DNA of 26,384 bases from Clostridium sp. AM34-11AC (lineage in GTDB: Bacteria > Bacillota > Clostridia > Lachnospirales > Lachnospiraceae): positions 450 to 26,833 of the forward strand of contig NZ_QWGL01000038.1 of the NCBI RefSeq assembly GCF_003435375.1. Reading direction: 5' to 3'. The position numbers and the translations under genes are program-made. A model generated the notes under the pieces. The model saw nothing but the letters and a program-made list of their open reading frames with translations. It was not told where the DNA came from and searched no databases. Shown here one piece after another: positions 14,934 to 22,624 of this stretch. Position 1 is the stretch's first letter, and each line of letters begins with the position of its first letter.

Positions 14934-15521
14934 TTATGCCCCTATCAGCGTCATGACCACATAGAGTACGATAAGCAGGAGCGCAAGACACATTGCACAG
15001 AAAACGGCAATCGTCGTTTTGACCCTGTGCCGCTCCTTTAATGTCAGAACCATCATTGCAAGTACATCAAAGGAAAAGAAGAACTGGCAGATTCCAGCTA
15101 AAACCGCCAACCATTTCGGATGTATGCCGTCTTTGCATGACTTTATCAGATAAGCGATAGCATAGGGAGCTGCCCCTAATAGAATCCCGTATCCCAAAAT
15201 CAAAAAAACAATGGTTACCAGTCCGAACAACACCATCAGCGGCAATGGGAAGAATGCCATCAGCGTTACATATACAGTGATGCTCCCTCCGATCAGGTAG
15301 AACGGGATTAGTCCATACTTGATAATCAAAGTGCAGTTCAGCAATGTTTTTCTCGACCACTTTCTTCCTACGGTCAGCACAACAATCAAATTGACGATCC
15401 CCATAATAAAGGGCAGAAGGATCGATACTATCTGCAATGTGATTGCATTGCCAAAATGAACTGCCAAAAGAAAGAATGTATAAGACACAATTACATAGAG
15501 TACCGAGAGGATATAAGTCAT
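14934..15521 (-). CDS. Six-helix membrane protein, unknown
   Basis: A 195-residue, almost wholly hydrophobic protein with about six transmembrane segments (near 3-21, 30-51, 66-88, 95-125, 138-160 and 170-192) and short basic loops (GRKWSRK, KERHRVK). No transport or enzyme motif is visible and I do not recognise the family. The ATG at 15521 overlaps the stop of the upstream gene as ATGA (15518-15521), with AAAGGAGG just upstream, so the two proteins are probably made in fixed ratio and may interact. Confidence 0.75.
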   Translation of the reverse strand: MTYILSVLYVIVSYTFFLLAVHFGNAITLQIVSILLPFIMGIVNLIVVLTVGRKWSRKTLLNCTLIIKYGLIPFYLIGGSITVYVTLMAFFPLPLMVLFGLVTIVFLILGYGILLGAAPYAIAYLIKSCKDGIHPKWLAVLAGICQFFFSFDVLAMMVLTLKERHRVKTTIAVFCAMCLALLLIVLYVVMTLIGA

Positions 15522-16357
15522 TTAGCAGCCTCCTTTCTGCGCCGGATCAACCAGAGAATCAGCCAGATCAAGCAGACTGGGAACGAGAACAAGCCCAAAA
15601 TAAAAACTCCGGCTCCAAACGATCCAAGGATTGAGTCCCCGGTGGCGATATTGCTGATGATTCCGAACAGTGCCAGACCAACGCTGAAAGAGAGCCAGCA
15701 AAAGAAAGCATATTTACTCTCTTTGGCGCTTGCGGGTATTCTTGATTCTCCCTTTTTATTTCCAAGCTGGGTTTTTAGCTGTTCGCTTAGAAGTCGTTCC
15801 TGCTTCTCTAATTCAGTGTCTCCGATCGCCCTTGCGTAATCTTCACGAAGTAGGTGATACCCCAGTTTATCCTGCGTATTTTTTGCTCGATGCAAAAACT
15901 GCTCCAAAGTTTCTTCCGCTTCTGTCCAGCGCTGTTGTTCCAGCAGAGCGGAGAACCAGTTCGCTGTAATGATGTTTTTGGAATGCTTGCTGAGTGCCCA
16001 AGGACGCCAGCGATCCAATCCCTGTTTCAAATTCTCAAGATTATGGTCGCTTTGATACGCCACCACATAGGGGTTAAGTTTCTTTGCCAGCCAGTGTTCA
16101 TATTTGCAATATGCGAAAAAGCATAGAGCAAGCAGCGCAAGAAACACTACAACAGCAATCCACATAGTCTCGTAAGAAAAAAAGTGATCATATATCAGGC
16201 ACGCAGCTCCGGAGAGAGCCGCAATGCTGAAAATTGGCCATGGATTTCTCATAATAGCAATATCTCCAATCATCTGTTTGAATAAAGATTCCGATATGGT
16301 CAAATTGTCATATCTATATGCAAACATTATAGCATTTGCATCATCTTTCGTCATCAT
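15518..16357 (-). CDS. Membrane protein with TPR-like cytoplasmic part
   Basis: A 279-residue protein, first gene of the cargo cluster. Two predicted helices (about 40-57 and 64-84) precede a soluble helical region. That region (about 104-195) has TPR-like pairs such as ITANWFSALLEQQRWTEAEE and TLEQFLHRAKN. Two more membrane helices follow (about 217-236 and 247-271), then a basic tail (RRRKEAAK). TPR-like regions bind other proteins, so a scaffold role for the downstream membrane and lipoprotein products is possible but unproven. The start is ATGATG at 16357. The ribosome site is poor, and it may start from the second ATG. The ATGA overlap couples it to the next gene. Confidence 0.75.
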   Translation of the reverse strand: MMTKDDANAIMFAYRYDNLTISESLFKQMIGDIAIMRNPWPIFSIAALSGAACLIYDHFFSYETMWIAVVVFLALLALCFFAYCKYEHWLAKKLNPYVVAYQSDHNLENLKQGLDRWRPWALSKHSKNIITANWFSALLEQQRWTEAEETLEQFLHRAKNTQDKLGYHLLREDYARAIGDTELEKQERLLSEQLKTQLGNKKGESRIPASAKESKYAFFCWLSFSVGLALFGIISNIATGDSILGSFGAGVFILGLFSFPVCLIWLILWLIRRRKEAAK

Positions 16358-16387
16358 TTTTCTGCTGTACGGCTAGGAATTTAATTG

Positions 16388-16416
16388 TAAATAAATTATG
16401 AATATATCTATTGCAA
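16388..16416 (-). promoter_or_regulatory. Possible promoter of cargo cluster
   Basis: The AT-rich 65 bp between the recombinase terminator and the first cargo gene must hold its promoter. TTGCAA (16416-16411), 17 nt and TATTTA (16393-16388) is the best match, with a poor -10. Confidence 0.35.
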
Positions 16417-16421
16417 TTTTA

Positions 16422-16463
16422 CAAAAAGAAAAGCCTCATCCCTCGCTGATTGAGAGATGAGGC
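16422..16463 (-). terminator. Intrinsic terminator of recombinase B
   Basis: On the minus strand GCCTCATCTCTC, loop AATCAGC, GAGGGATGAGGC then TTTTCTTTTTG form a 12-bp stem with one G-U pair. It starts 8 bp after the recombinase stop and isolates the cargo cluster from the recombinase transcript. Confidence 0.9.
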
Positions 16464-16470
16464 GAAATGA

Positions 16471-18123
16471 TTATGCTGTAATCTCCGGGATTTCTCCGAC
16501 AAAGTTATAAACGATTCTGACTTCCTGCACCTTCTGTCCGTCAATCTTCTTGACTTCGCCCACCAAAATTTTGCTGATGAGCCGGTTCAGCACCGCTTCA
16601 TCCAGTTCTTCAATGGCTGCATAGCGCCGGATTTCTTTGATGAAGGTGCGGACTTCATTTTCCTGTTCGTCAGAGTGGCGCATCATCAACAGTAGGTCTT
16701 GCAGGCGCTTCTGGTTGGCTTCCTGCTCTTGTTCCAGTGTTGCTGTCAGCTTCATAAAACGCTGCTCAGTCAGGATTCCTTTTGCCTTATCGGTATATAG
16801 GCTCAGGAACATCTCATCAATTTCACGATTCCTGCTTTCCAGTCGTTGACATTCCTTCTGTGTCTGGGAGACATCCAGAAGATACCGGCGCTCCATCCGG
16901 CTGCTCAGCCGCTGATAAAAAGCATCGGCATCTTTGAGCGCAGTCTTTGCCAGTTCCTGAATATCTTTCAGCACAAGGTTGTACAAATCTCTGGCTTCGA
17001 TCTTGTGGCTGGTACAGGCGTTCTTGCCCAGCCTGTTGTAGGTCTGGCAGATATAATACGCCTTATCAATCGGTTCTCGCTGTTCGCCGGTAAAACGATT
17101 CTTTCCGGTTCTGCCAACCTTTTCATACCGCACCTGCATGGACTTTCCGCAAGTCGCACAATAAATGATACCGTGGAACAGGTTATAAAAGGGGCAGGAG
17201 TTGCCCTTCATAATGGTTGGTCTGCGGTCAATGATTTCCTGTACCTGCTCCCATTCTTCCGGGGAGATGATTGCTTCATGGCAATCCTCGATAATTTCCC
17301 AGTCCTCACGAGGGATAATGTCATAGGTGTTGGAGCGAATCCCTTTCTGATGTGTCCGGCAGACCAGATGTGCGCCCTTATAAAAGGGATTCCGCAGAAT
17401 ATGGCTGATTCTTGCACTTCCCCATGAATAGTAATTTACATCACATTCTGTGTTGCTTTTTACTCTGGTGATCGGGACTTTATCATCCATGAGCTGCTTT
17501 GCAATCCGCATGCATCCCCAGCCATCCAGCGCCATATCATAGATTTTTCGGATTACCGGTGCTGTCTCAGGGTCACGGATCAAATGTCCCTTATCCTCCG
17601 GGTCACGCATCAAACCGAGGGGCGGCTGCCCACCACAAAACTTCCCCTGCCGGGAGCGGGTCATACGCCCTGCCAGCACCTTTTTGGAAATATCCCGGCT
17701 GTACATATCGTTCAGGATATTCTTAAACGGCGTAATGTCCATTTCCTGACGGGTCAGGCTGTCCACTCCGTCTGTAATGGCGATATAGCGTACATTGTGT
17801 TTTGGGAAAAAGATTTCGATATAGCTGCCAGCTTCGATATAATTCCTGCCCAGTCTGGACAGGTCTTTGGTGATAACGCAGCCGATCTTTCCCGCCTCAA
17901 TATCGGCAATCATGCGCTGAAAAGAAGGGCGGTTGAAATTGCGGCCTGTATAACCGTCATCCACATAATACTCATACTGGAACATTCCGTTTTTTTCGGC
18001 AAAGTCCCGGAGCATAAGTTTCTGGTTGCTGATGCTCATGCTCTCATTATCGCCGCCATCCTCCAGAGAGATACGGCAATAAAGGGCTGTGATTTTCTGA
18101 TTCACTTGTTTTTTCCTGCTCAT
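16471..18123 (-). CDS. Large serine recombinase of element B
   Basis: A 550-residue large serine recombinase. The resolvase domain begins TALYCRISLEDGGDNESMSI, with the catalytic Ser at 19. DDGYTGRNFNRPSFQRMIAD and the arginine motif DLSRLGRNY follow. A recombinase domain (about 180-290), a zinc ribbon (YCATCGKSM...YICQTY...ACTSH) and a coiled coil (about 415-500) complete a family-typical length. It is the only intact recombinase inside the GA-flanked element and so the likely enzyme for it, acting like TnpX/TndX. The ATG at 18123 follows AGAAGGAG. The promoter lies at the centre of a 45-bp near-palindrome (18138-18182). It is clearly distinct in sequence from the recombinase at 1922-3547. 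Confidence 0.95.
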   Translation of the reverse strand: MSRKKQVNQKITALYCRISLEDGGDNESMSISNQKLMLRDFAEKNGMFQYEYYVDDGYTGRNFNRPSFQRMIADIEAGKIGCVITKDLSRLGRNYIEAGSYIEIFFPKHNVRYIAITDGVDSLTRQEMDITPFKNILNDMYSRDISKKVLAGRMTRSRQGKFCGGQPPLGLMRDPEDKGHLIRDPETAPVIRKIYDMALDGWGCMRIAKQLMDDKVPITRVKSNTECDVNYYSWGSARISHILRNPFYKGAHLVCRTHQKGIRSNTYDIIPREDWEIIEDCHEAIISPEEWEQVQEIIDRRPTIMKGNSCPFYNLFHGIIYCATCGKSMQVRYEKVGRTGKNRFTGEQREPIDKAYYICQTYNRLGKNACTSHKIEARDLYNLVLKDIQELAKTALKDADAFYQRLSSRMERRYLLDVSQTQKECQRLESRNREIDEMFLSLYTDKAKGILTEQRFMKLTATLEQEQEANQKRLQDLLLMMRHSDEQENEVRTFIKEIRRYAAIEELDEAVLNRLISKILVGEVKKIDGQKVQEVRIVYNFVGEIPEITA

Positions 18124-18137
18124 AGTGTTCTCCTTCT

Positions 18138-18182
18138 ATGAACAGGGACACGATACCATTATAATACCATGCCCCTGTCCAT
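18138..18182 (-). promoter_or_regulatory. 45-bp near-palindrome containing recombinase B -10
   Basis: Arm 1 (plus strand, 18138-18159) begins ATGAACAGGGACACGAT. Arm 2 (minus strand, 18182-18161) begins ATGGACAGGGGCATGGT. Over 22 bases the arms match at 16, and all six differences are transitions. The minus-strand TATAAT (18163-18158) sits at the centre, 35 bp before the ATG. The first 17 bases of arm 1 recur at 24563-24579. Probably the binding site of a dimeric regulator or of the recombinase itself. Confidence 0.65.
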
Positions 18183-18194
18183 GATTCAACTGCT

Positions 18195-18362
18195 TTACGC
18201 CGCTTTTCGTGCCATTTCCTGATGCTCTAACCATTCCTCGAAGTGTTCGCAGGTCTGACGCTCGATCAGCTGCTCAAAGGCTTCCCGCATGGTTTTGTCC
18301 CCAGAAAACTCACGAACCACTACAAACTGGACTTTTTTATTCTGCTTCTTGTTTTTCTCCAT
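18195..18362 (-). CDS. Small conserved-context protein before recombinase
   Basis: A 55-residue protein: MEKNKKQNKKVQFVVVREFS, GDKTMREAFEQLIERQTCEH, FEEWLEHQEMARKAA. A lysine-rich N-terminus, one beta strand and a long helix give the same outline as the TnpW proteins (strand, short loop, helix). Its position directly before the recombinase is also the TnpW position. Sequence identity to TnpW is low, so I only call it TnpW-like in layout. The ATG at 18362 has GGAGG six bases upstream. It ends 72 bp before the recombinase ATG, across the palindromic promoter. Confidence 0.75.
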   Translation of the reverse strand: MEKNKKQNKKVQFVVVREFSGDKTMREAFEQLIERQTCEHFEEWLEHQEMARKAA

Positions 18363-18412
18363 AGGCTACCTCCATAGAATAGGGGATCAGACGGTAGCTG
18401 TGGCAACGAAGT

Positions 18413-18616
18413 CCGGCAACGGACATCAAAAAACCTGTAAACTATCGTCTGACCCTGATTTCTTACTTTTCAAATTTTCTTGTAAAATCTCGTTGCTTTC
18501 GTTGCCGAAAACATAGATAGATCATAAAAAGCCTTTACTTGCGGGCTTTTTCCATATCAAAACCATAAATTTATCAGCAACGAACCCGGCAACCAACCGG
18601 CAACCATCCCGGCAAC
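18413..18616. repeat. Iteron-like GTTGCCGG repeats
   Basis: CCGGCAAC occurs at 18413-18420, 18586-18593, 18597-18604 and 18609-18616, the last three at 11- to 12-bp spacing on one helical face. Related CGTTGC copies lie at 18491-18506 and 18576. They occupy the non-coding DNA downstream of the VapE-like replication gene. This could be an origin for element B. Confidence 0.5.
18526..18551 (-). terminator. Terminator after VapE-like gene
   Basis: AAAAAGCC (18526-18533) and GGCTTTTT (18544-18551) form a perfect 8-bp stem with U-tracts on both strands, so it could work in both directions. It ends the minus-strand replication transcript. Confidence 0.75.
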
Positions 18617-18628
18617 AGACCGTCCTTG

Positions 18629-20035
18629 TCAGGCGATCCACTCCTGCGGAAGTTCCAGCTGACGGCATTCTTCTTCACTCAGTTCTACAAATCCACCTTC
18701 GTTGCTGGGTAGTTCGTTGCCGGAAGTGTCCCGTTCCCAGCCCTTTTGTCTGCCATATCCGGCAAACATCCGGGGATTGGAAAAAGGCTTCCAACCGGTC
18801 ACGACCGTGTTCATGATCTCATTGATATTGTGGAGCTGCCACCGCTTCGGCTCATCAAAGGTATGTCCCAGCGCCTCCTTGAACAGCTGTTTTGAGCAGA
18901 CCATGTTTCCGGTGTAGTGTTCCAGAAATCCCTGTATCTGTCCGGCTTCGGTGTCCTCCGGCATGAAGTCTTTCTGCACCTCCACCAGTTGACGCTGGAT
19001 GGACTTGCTGAATTTCATGGAATATTTGCCGCTGTGGTAAATGCTCATAGCTTCTGCCCATACCTGCAACAGATACGCTCTGGAAGCGTCCTCGTCCTCC
19101 AAAATGTGAACCTCTGCATTCTCCGGGTAAATCATGATTGGGAGAAAGCGCCGGTTCCCGGCTCGATCCAGCGGCAGAAAGTCCAGCGTATTCGAGGAAC
19201 CACCGAACACACACTGCCGAAGCCGGTCTTTAGGCTGAGATTCATAAGGTGTCCGGTAGGTTTCCTTCTGTCGGCTAATAAAGGAACGGATTTCTTCAAT
19301 GCTCTTTGCGCTGCTGGTGGCAAGCATCTCTGACATCTCAATGATCCAGTGACCTTGTAGCTTTTGGAATACCCGGTCGTCATCCAACTTCTTCAGGTCA
19401 TCAGAGAACCATTCGTCCCGGATCGCCAGCAGTCGGAAGAAGGTGGACTTCCCGGCACCCTGACCGCCCACCAAACAAAGCATTTCCTCATATTTGGAAC
19501 CGGGACGGAATACCCGGCGTATAGCACCCAGCAGGAAATGTTTCAGCATTTCTTCCACATAGTCACTTTCATCAGCACCAAGAAAATGGTGCAGACAGGA
19601 TCGGATGCGTGGTGTACCGTCCCAGACAAGGCTGTTCAGCACATCCTGAATTGGATGGTAACAATTTTCGTTTGCTACGATAGAAAGGGCAGCCGTGATC
19701 TTTTTCTCACTGGTCAGCTCATAGTTTCTCTCAAAATAGAGGAGAAGATATTTCACATCAGTATCCGTCAGAGCGCTGGTATTCCTGCGCCAGCCCAAGT
19801 CCTGTACAATGTCTACCCGGTCTGTCAGGAGATTAAGCCGGATGGCATCCCGCAGGAGTGGATCGCAGCAGAACACAATCCGGCAGTTGTCGATGGTGTT
19901 GGCTGTTTTTCCCTTGTCGGTAACAGAAAGGCTCTGCCGCACCTCATCAACGCTCTGTTCCGTCGCTATGGCTTCGGCTGCGCTCATCACAGCCTGCTGG
20001 GTGGCTGGCGATAAACTCTGATATTCGCTGTTCAA
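18629..20035 (-). CDS. VapE-like replication ATPase
   Basis: A 468-residue protein of the virulence-associated E (VapE, D5/SF3-like) family. The Walker A motif GGQGAGKS lies at about 190-197, followed by GHWIIEMSEM (Walker B region), a KETYRTPYE segment and GNRRFLPIMI, all standard for the family. These ATPases act as replicative helicases of mobile elements. The start at 20035 is a TTG with AGAGGTGAGG immediately upstream. The first ATG (residue 17) has no ribosome site. It overlaps the CHC2-type gene by 89 nt, so primase and helicase parts are expressed together as two coupled genes rather than one fused protein. Iteron-like repeats follow its stop codon. Confidence 0.9.
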   Translation of the reverse strand: MNSEYQSLSPATQQAVMSAAEAIATEQSVDEVRQSLSVTDKGKTANTIDNCRIVFCCDPLLRDAIRLNLLTDRVDIVQDLGWRRNTSALTDTDVKYLLLYFERNYELTSEKKITAALSIVANENCYHPIQDVLNSLVWDGTPRIRSCLHHFLGADESDYVEEMLKHFLLGAIRRVFRPGSKYEEMLCLVGGQGAGKSTFFRLLAIRDEWFSDDLKKLDDDRVFQKLQGHWIIEMSEMLATSSAKSIEEIRSFISRQKETYRTPYESQPKDRLRQCVFGGSSNTLDFLPLDRAGNRRFLPIMIYPENAEVHILEDEDASRAYLLQVWAEAMSIYHSGKYSMKFSKSIQRQLVEVQKDFMPEDTEAGQIQGFLEHYTGNMVCSKQLFKEALGHTFDEPKRWQLHNINEIMNTVVTGWKPFSNPRMFAGYGRQKGWERDTSGNELPSNEGGFVELSEEECRQLELPQEWIA

Positions 20036-20633
20036 TTTTCCTCACCTCTTTTCCATACTCAGCAACTACAAAAGCTCGTTCTTCTATGCTGTCAGACAGA
20101 AGAAGATCCAACAGATATTCGATATATGGCTGCCTGTGCAGAGCCTCCACAAACAAAGGATTCCAGTCATCCTCCGGTTGTTTGGGCGCATATTCTTCTT
20201 TCCATCGTTCCAGCAAACGCAGGTAGTCGCACAGCACCCGAAAGCATTTCTGCTCTGCCTGCCGGTATCGCATTTCCACGCTGATTTTTCTTTTGATTAC
20301 TCTCTTTTGTGGCGGATCGTGGCCTTTGCGGTCAAAGCTGATTGAGAAGTCCTCTGCCAGCTTTAAGGCAGCTTCTTTACTGCTTAGTCCAAAAAGACGG
20401 GAAGTGAAATCAATCACATCTCCATCTGCCTGACAGGCAAAACAATGGAACCGTCTGTCCACCTTCATGCTGGGATGCCTGTCATCGTGAAACGGGCAAC
20501 AAGCCATCCCGTTGCGTCCTACTGAAATTCCATAAACCAAAGCAGCCTGCCTTGTGGTAACAGACTGTTTTACTGCTTCAAATACATTCGTTTCTTCCAC
20601 CTCCAAACAATGCAAAAGGCATCCGGTTTCCAT
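19947..20633 (-). CDS. CHC2 zinc-finger primase-like protein
   Basis: A protein of up to 228 residues. The N-terminal part is a DnaG-type CHC2 zinc finger: CPFHDDRHPSMKV (about 46-58) and FHCFACQADGDVIDF (about 62-76), followed by LSSKEAALKLAEDF. The rest is helical and lacks an obvious TOPRIM domain, so it is a DNA-recognition partner rather than a full primase. It pairs with the VapE-like ATPase, whose gene overlaps its 3' end. The start is doubtful. The ATG at 20633 has a weak ribosome site, while a strong GGAGG sits inside the frame eight bases before an ACG at 20591, exactly where the family begins (NVFEAVKQSVTTRQAA). Confidence 0.85.
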   Translation of the reverse strand: METGCLLHCLEVEETNVFEAVKQSVTTRQAALVYGISVGRNGMACCPFHDDRHPSMKVDRRFHCFACQADGDVIDFTSRLFGLSSKEAALKLAEDFSISFDRKGHDPPQKRVIKRKISVEMRYRQAEQKCFRVLCDYLRLLERWKEEYAPKQPEDDWNPLFVEALHRQPYIEYLLDLLLSDSIEERAFVVAEYGKEVRKIEQRISEFIASHPAGCDERSRSHSDGTER

Positions 20634-20648
20634 AGAAAATCAGATGCC

Positions 20649-21893
20649 TCACAATTCCATATCCTGTTTTCTTGTTGGAGCAATCCGTCCTTCACGCTCC
20701 CAGCGCACCCGGTTCTCCCGATCAGCGTCCAGTTTGCCTTGTGCCAGCTTCTCCTTAATGGATTTTCTGGCTTTATTTTTGATCTGCTCTTTGCCAGCCT
20801 GTTTGACCTCCGGTTTTAACAGCACCGCCTGTACCTTTTTGAGAACTTTTTCAGCAGACTGCTGTAATTTTTCTCGCACCCTACTCAGCAGAGTGTTCGC
20901 TATCTTCACAACTTCTGGCGAATTTTTGGCATTGGGCGATACCACGCTCTTTCGATATTTCTCAATTACTTCCATATCTTCAAGCTGGGTTTGTTCCCGA
21001 ACCTTGTCGGTCACAACCTCCACCGCCTTGTCATAGGCTGCACCGGAAACATCTTCCAGCAAGGTTTCTACATCCTCAATTTTTAGCGTCAGTTCCTCCA
21101 GCTTTTGCTCCTGTGTCGCCAGCTGCTCCTTCTGCTTCATCAGGATATAATCCTGCTTTTCCAAATAGTCACGCCCACCATAAGACGGCTCCTGTTCCAG
21201 ATGCAGCCCATGCCGTTTGGCAACGTCAAATAAGATTATCCGACAGACTGCATCAAAAGTCTGTTTCCGGTTATTGTGCTTTCCTTTTGGCTGTTCCGGT
21301 TTAGGGAGAGGGATACCCAGTTCCTCCAACGCCTTTTCCTGCTGGGGGCACAGCTCTCCATACCGATTTTCACAGTCAAATACATGGCGCTCATGGATGT
21401 GCGGAGTTCCTTCATCCAGATGGAGCGCCCAGTCTAAAATGTGGATATGAGAACCGAAACGGTTTTCAAATTCCTCATAAAATTCACTGACAATGAGCGC
21501 TAAAGTCTCTGGCGGAACGGATTCTTCCATAGTGCCGATCTGGTAGATGCTTTCTTCTGGACAGGTCTTGTTATTTTTCAAAAGATCATCCACAGTGCGA
21601 TTGCGCTCAATGTGCCGGGTTTTCTCGTTCCGGGCGTTCTGAGCATTGACATGGTCGGCATAATGCTCGTAGTAATACATCCGTTCAATTTCCTCAAAGC
21701 TGAAATCCGGCTGCTCTGAGTTTTCCCGAAAGTCGTGGGTGGTAAAGCCCCGGTAACAGTCCCAGTACACATTTTGTCTGGCACGCTCAGCGTCAATGTG
21801 TTCGCTATTTTCTACATCGAACCGACGGTCATTGTGCCGGGGATTGTAAGTGCCATGCTTCCCAGATCGTCCATTGTGTCTTGTTAATTTCAA
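20649..21893 (-). CDS. MobV/Pre-type mobilisation relaxase
   Basis: A 414-residue relaxase of the MobV (Pre/Mob) superfamily in the form common in Clostridia elements. The N-terminal motif is HNGRSGKHGTYNPRHNDRRF...ERARQNVYWDCY, and the histidine motif is HLDEGTPHIHERHVFD. A long coiled-coil and basic C-terminal half follows (from about 235). It would nick the element B oriT. The open frame runs to 22217, but that part is GC-rich non-coding DNA. The TTG at 21893 has GGAGG eight bases upstream and starts at the conserved N-terminus (LKLTRHNGR). It lies 15 bp upstream of the CHC2 gene. This relaxase is unrelated in class to the MobP type at 5964-7589. Confidence 0.92.
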   Translation of the reverse strand: MKLTRHNGRSGKHGTYNPRHNDRRFDVENSEHIDAERARQNVYWDCYRGFTTHDFRENSEQPDFSFEEIERMYYYEHYADHVNAQNARNEKTRHIERNRTVDDLLKNNKTCPEESIYQIGTMEESVPPETLALIVSEFYEEFENRFGSHIHILDWALHLDEGTPHIHERHVFDCENRYGELCPQQEKALEELGIPLPKPEQPKGKHNNRKQTFDAVCRIILFDVAKRHGLHLEQEPSYGGRDYLEKQDYILMKQKEQLATQEQKLEELTLKIEDVETLLEDVSGAAYDKAVEVVTDKVREQTQLEDMEVIEKYRKSVVSPNAKNSPEVVKIANTLLSRVREKLQQSAEKVLKKVQAVLLKPEVKQAGKEQIKNKARKSIKEKLAQGKLDADRENRVRWEREGRIAPTRKQDMEL

Positions 21894-21965
21894 ATATTTT
21901 TCCTCCTTCCTGCAAAGATGTTCTGGGCTGGGGAGGGCGGCAAAGCCGCCAGACCTGCGAAGTTT

Positions 21966-22009
21966 TGCGTCAGGTAATACCCAGTACAAGTTGACGCAGG
22001 CATCAACTT
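21966..22009 (-). other. Candidate oriT of element B
   Basis: Two interlocked perfect inverted repeats lie 73-116 bp upstream of the MobV gene start: TGCGTCA (21966-21972) with TGACGCA (21992-21998), and AAGTTGA (21988-21994) with TCAACTT (22003-22009). The shared TGA means only one can form at a time. This suits an oriT or a switchable structure. Confidence 0.55.
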
Positions 22010-22044
22010 TCCCTGGGCAAGGCGTTTCACCCTTGACCCGATGA

Positions 22045-22139
22045 GGCTGGCTGCCCTCAACCCGCCAATGGGCATTGCCCCTTGACCCCAGCAGTGCGCT
22101 GCCGCCCCTGCACCCCGGCACAAAGGGCTGGCTGCCCTC
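22045..22139. repeat. Direct repeats in MobV leader
   Basis: GGCTGGCTGCCCTC is repeated exactly at 22045-22058 and 22126-22139 (81-bp period), with CCTTGACCC at 22031-22039 and 22080-22088. The whole 21894-22318 stretch is GC-rich and non-coding. I see nothing else in it beyond the oriT-like repeats. Confidence 0.55.
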
Positions 22140-22318
22140 TGTACTCCCGCACCGGCGAAGCTGGCCTTCACCGCAGAAGCGGTTTTTGCCAGTTTCACCG
22201 GCTCCGTATCCGTACATTTACGCCCATAGGCGAGAAGTGGATACAGAATACGCCTGCGGAAATTGCCAATCAAAACAGCGGGTGCAGACCCGATATTTTT
22301 TCGTAAATCGCCCTCATT

Positions 22319-22624
22319 TTAAGCGATTTTTTCTTCTGTCTGTATGACCTGAAAGCCATGCTCTTTTGCGTACTCCCTTGCAGCTGCCAGCCGTTCTTCG
22401 CTGTACGGCGGCACCAGCCGGATCGAAAGTCGGGACTTGTCCAGTACATAGGTCACGCTACCTTCCGGCGTACTGCGTTCCAAGCGGCACAGCAGAGGGT
22501 ACTTCCGGCTGAAATCCTCCAGTCTGCGTTTCAAGCTGGCATTGAAGGTGTAGATACTGGCAATCGTCTCGCCCTCATTCCAGTTGATGATGGTTTCTTT
22601 TTCATATTTAGACAGCTTCCTCAT
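22319..22624 (-). CDS. Small conserved element protein
   Basis: A 101-residue protein: MRKLSKYEKETIINWNEGET, then IASIYTFNASLKRRLEDFSR, ending REYAKEHGFQVIQTEEKIA. I recognise it as a type of small gene that travels with MobV relaxases in Clostridia elements, but its function is unknown to me. The YEKETIINWNEGE start and the SVTYVLDKSRLSIRLVPPYS strand region suggest a compact alpha-beta fold. The start is the ATG at 22624, with AGGAGG six bases upstream. The earlier ATG at 22639 contains that ribosome site. It overlaps the 3' end of the upstream small gene by 17 nt. Confidence 0.75.
   Translation of the reverse strand: MRKLSKYEKETIINWNEGETIASIYTFNASLKRRLEDFSRKYPLLCRLERSTPEGSVTYVLDKSRLSIRLVPPYSEERLAAAREYAKEHGFQVIQTEEKIA

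Noticed and set aside
18413..18616. GTTGCCGG repeats as a CRISPR array.
   Set aside because: Repeats are 8 bp with 3- to 4-bp gaps, far too short for CRISPR repeats and spacers, and no cas gene is near.
21894..22217. N-terminal extension of the MobV frame by 108 codons.
   Set aside because: The extension is GC-rich repeat DNA with no family similarity. The TTG at 21893 has an ideal ribosome site and the conserved start.
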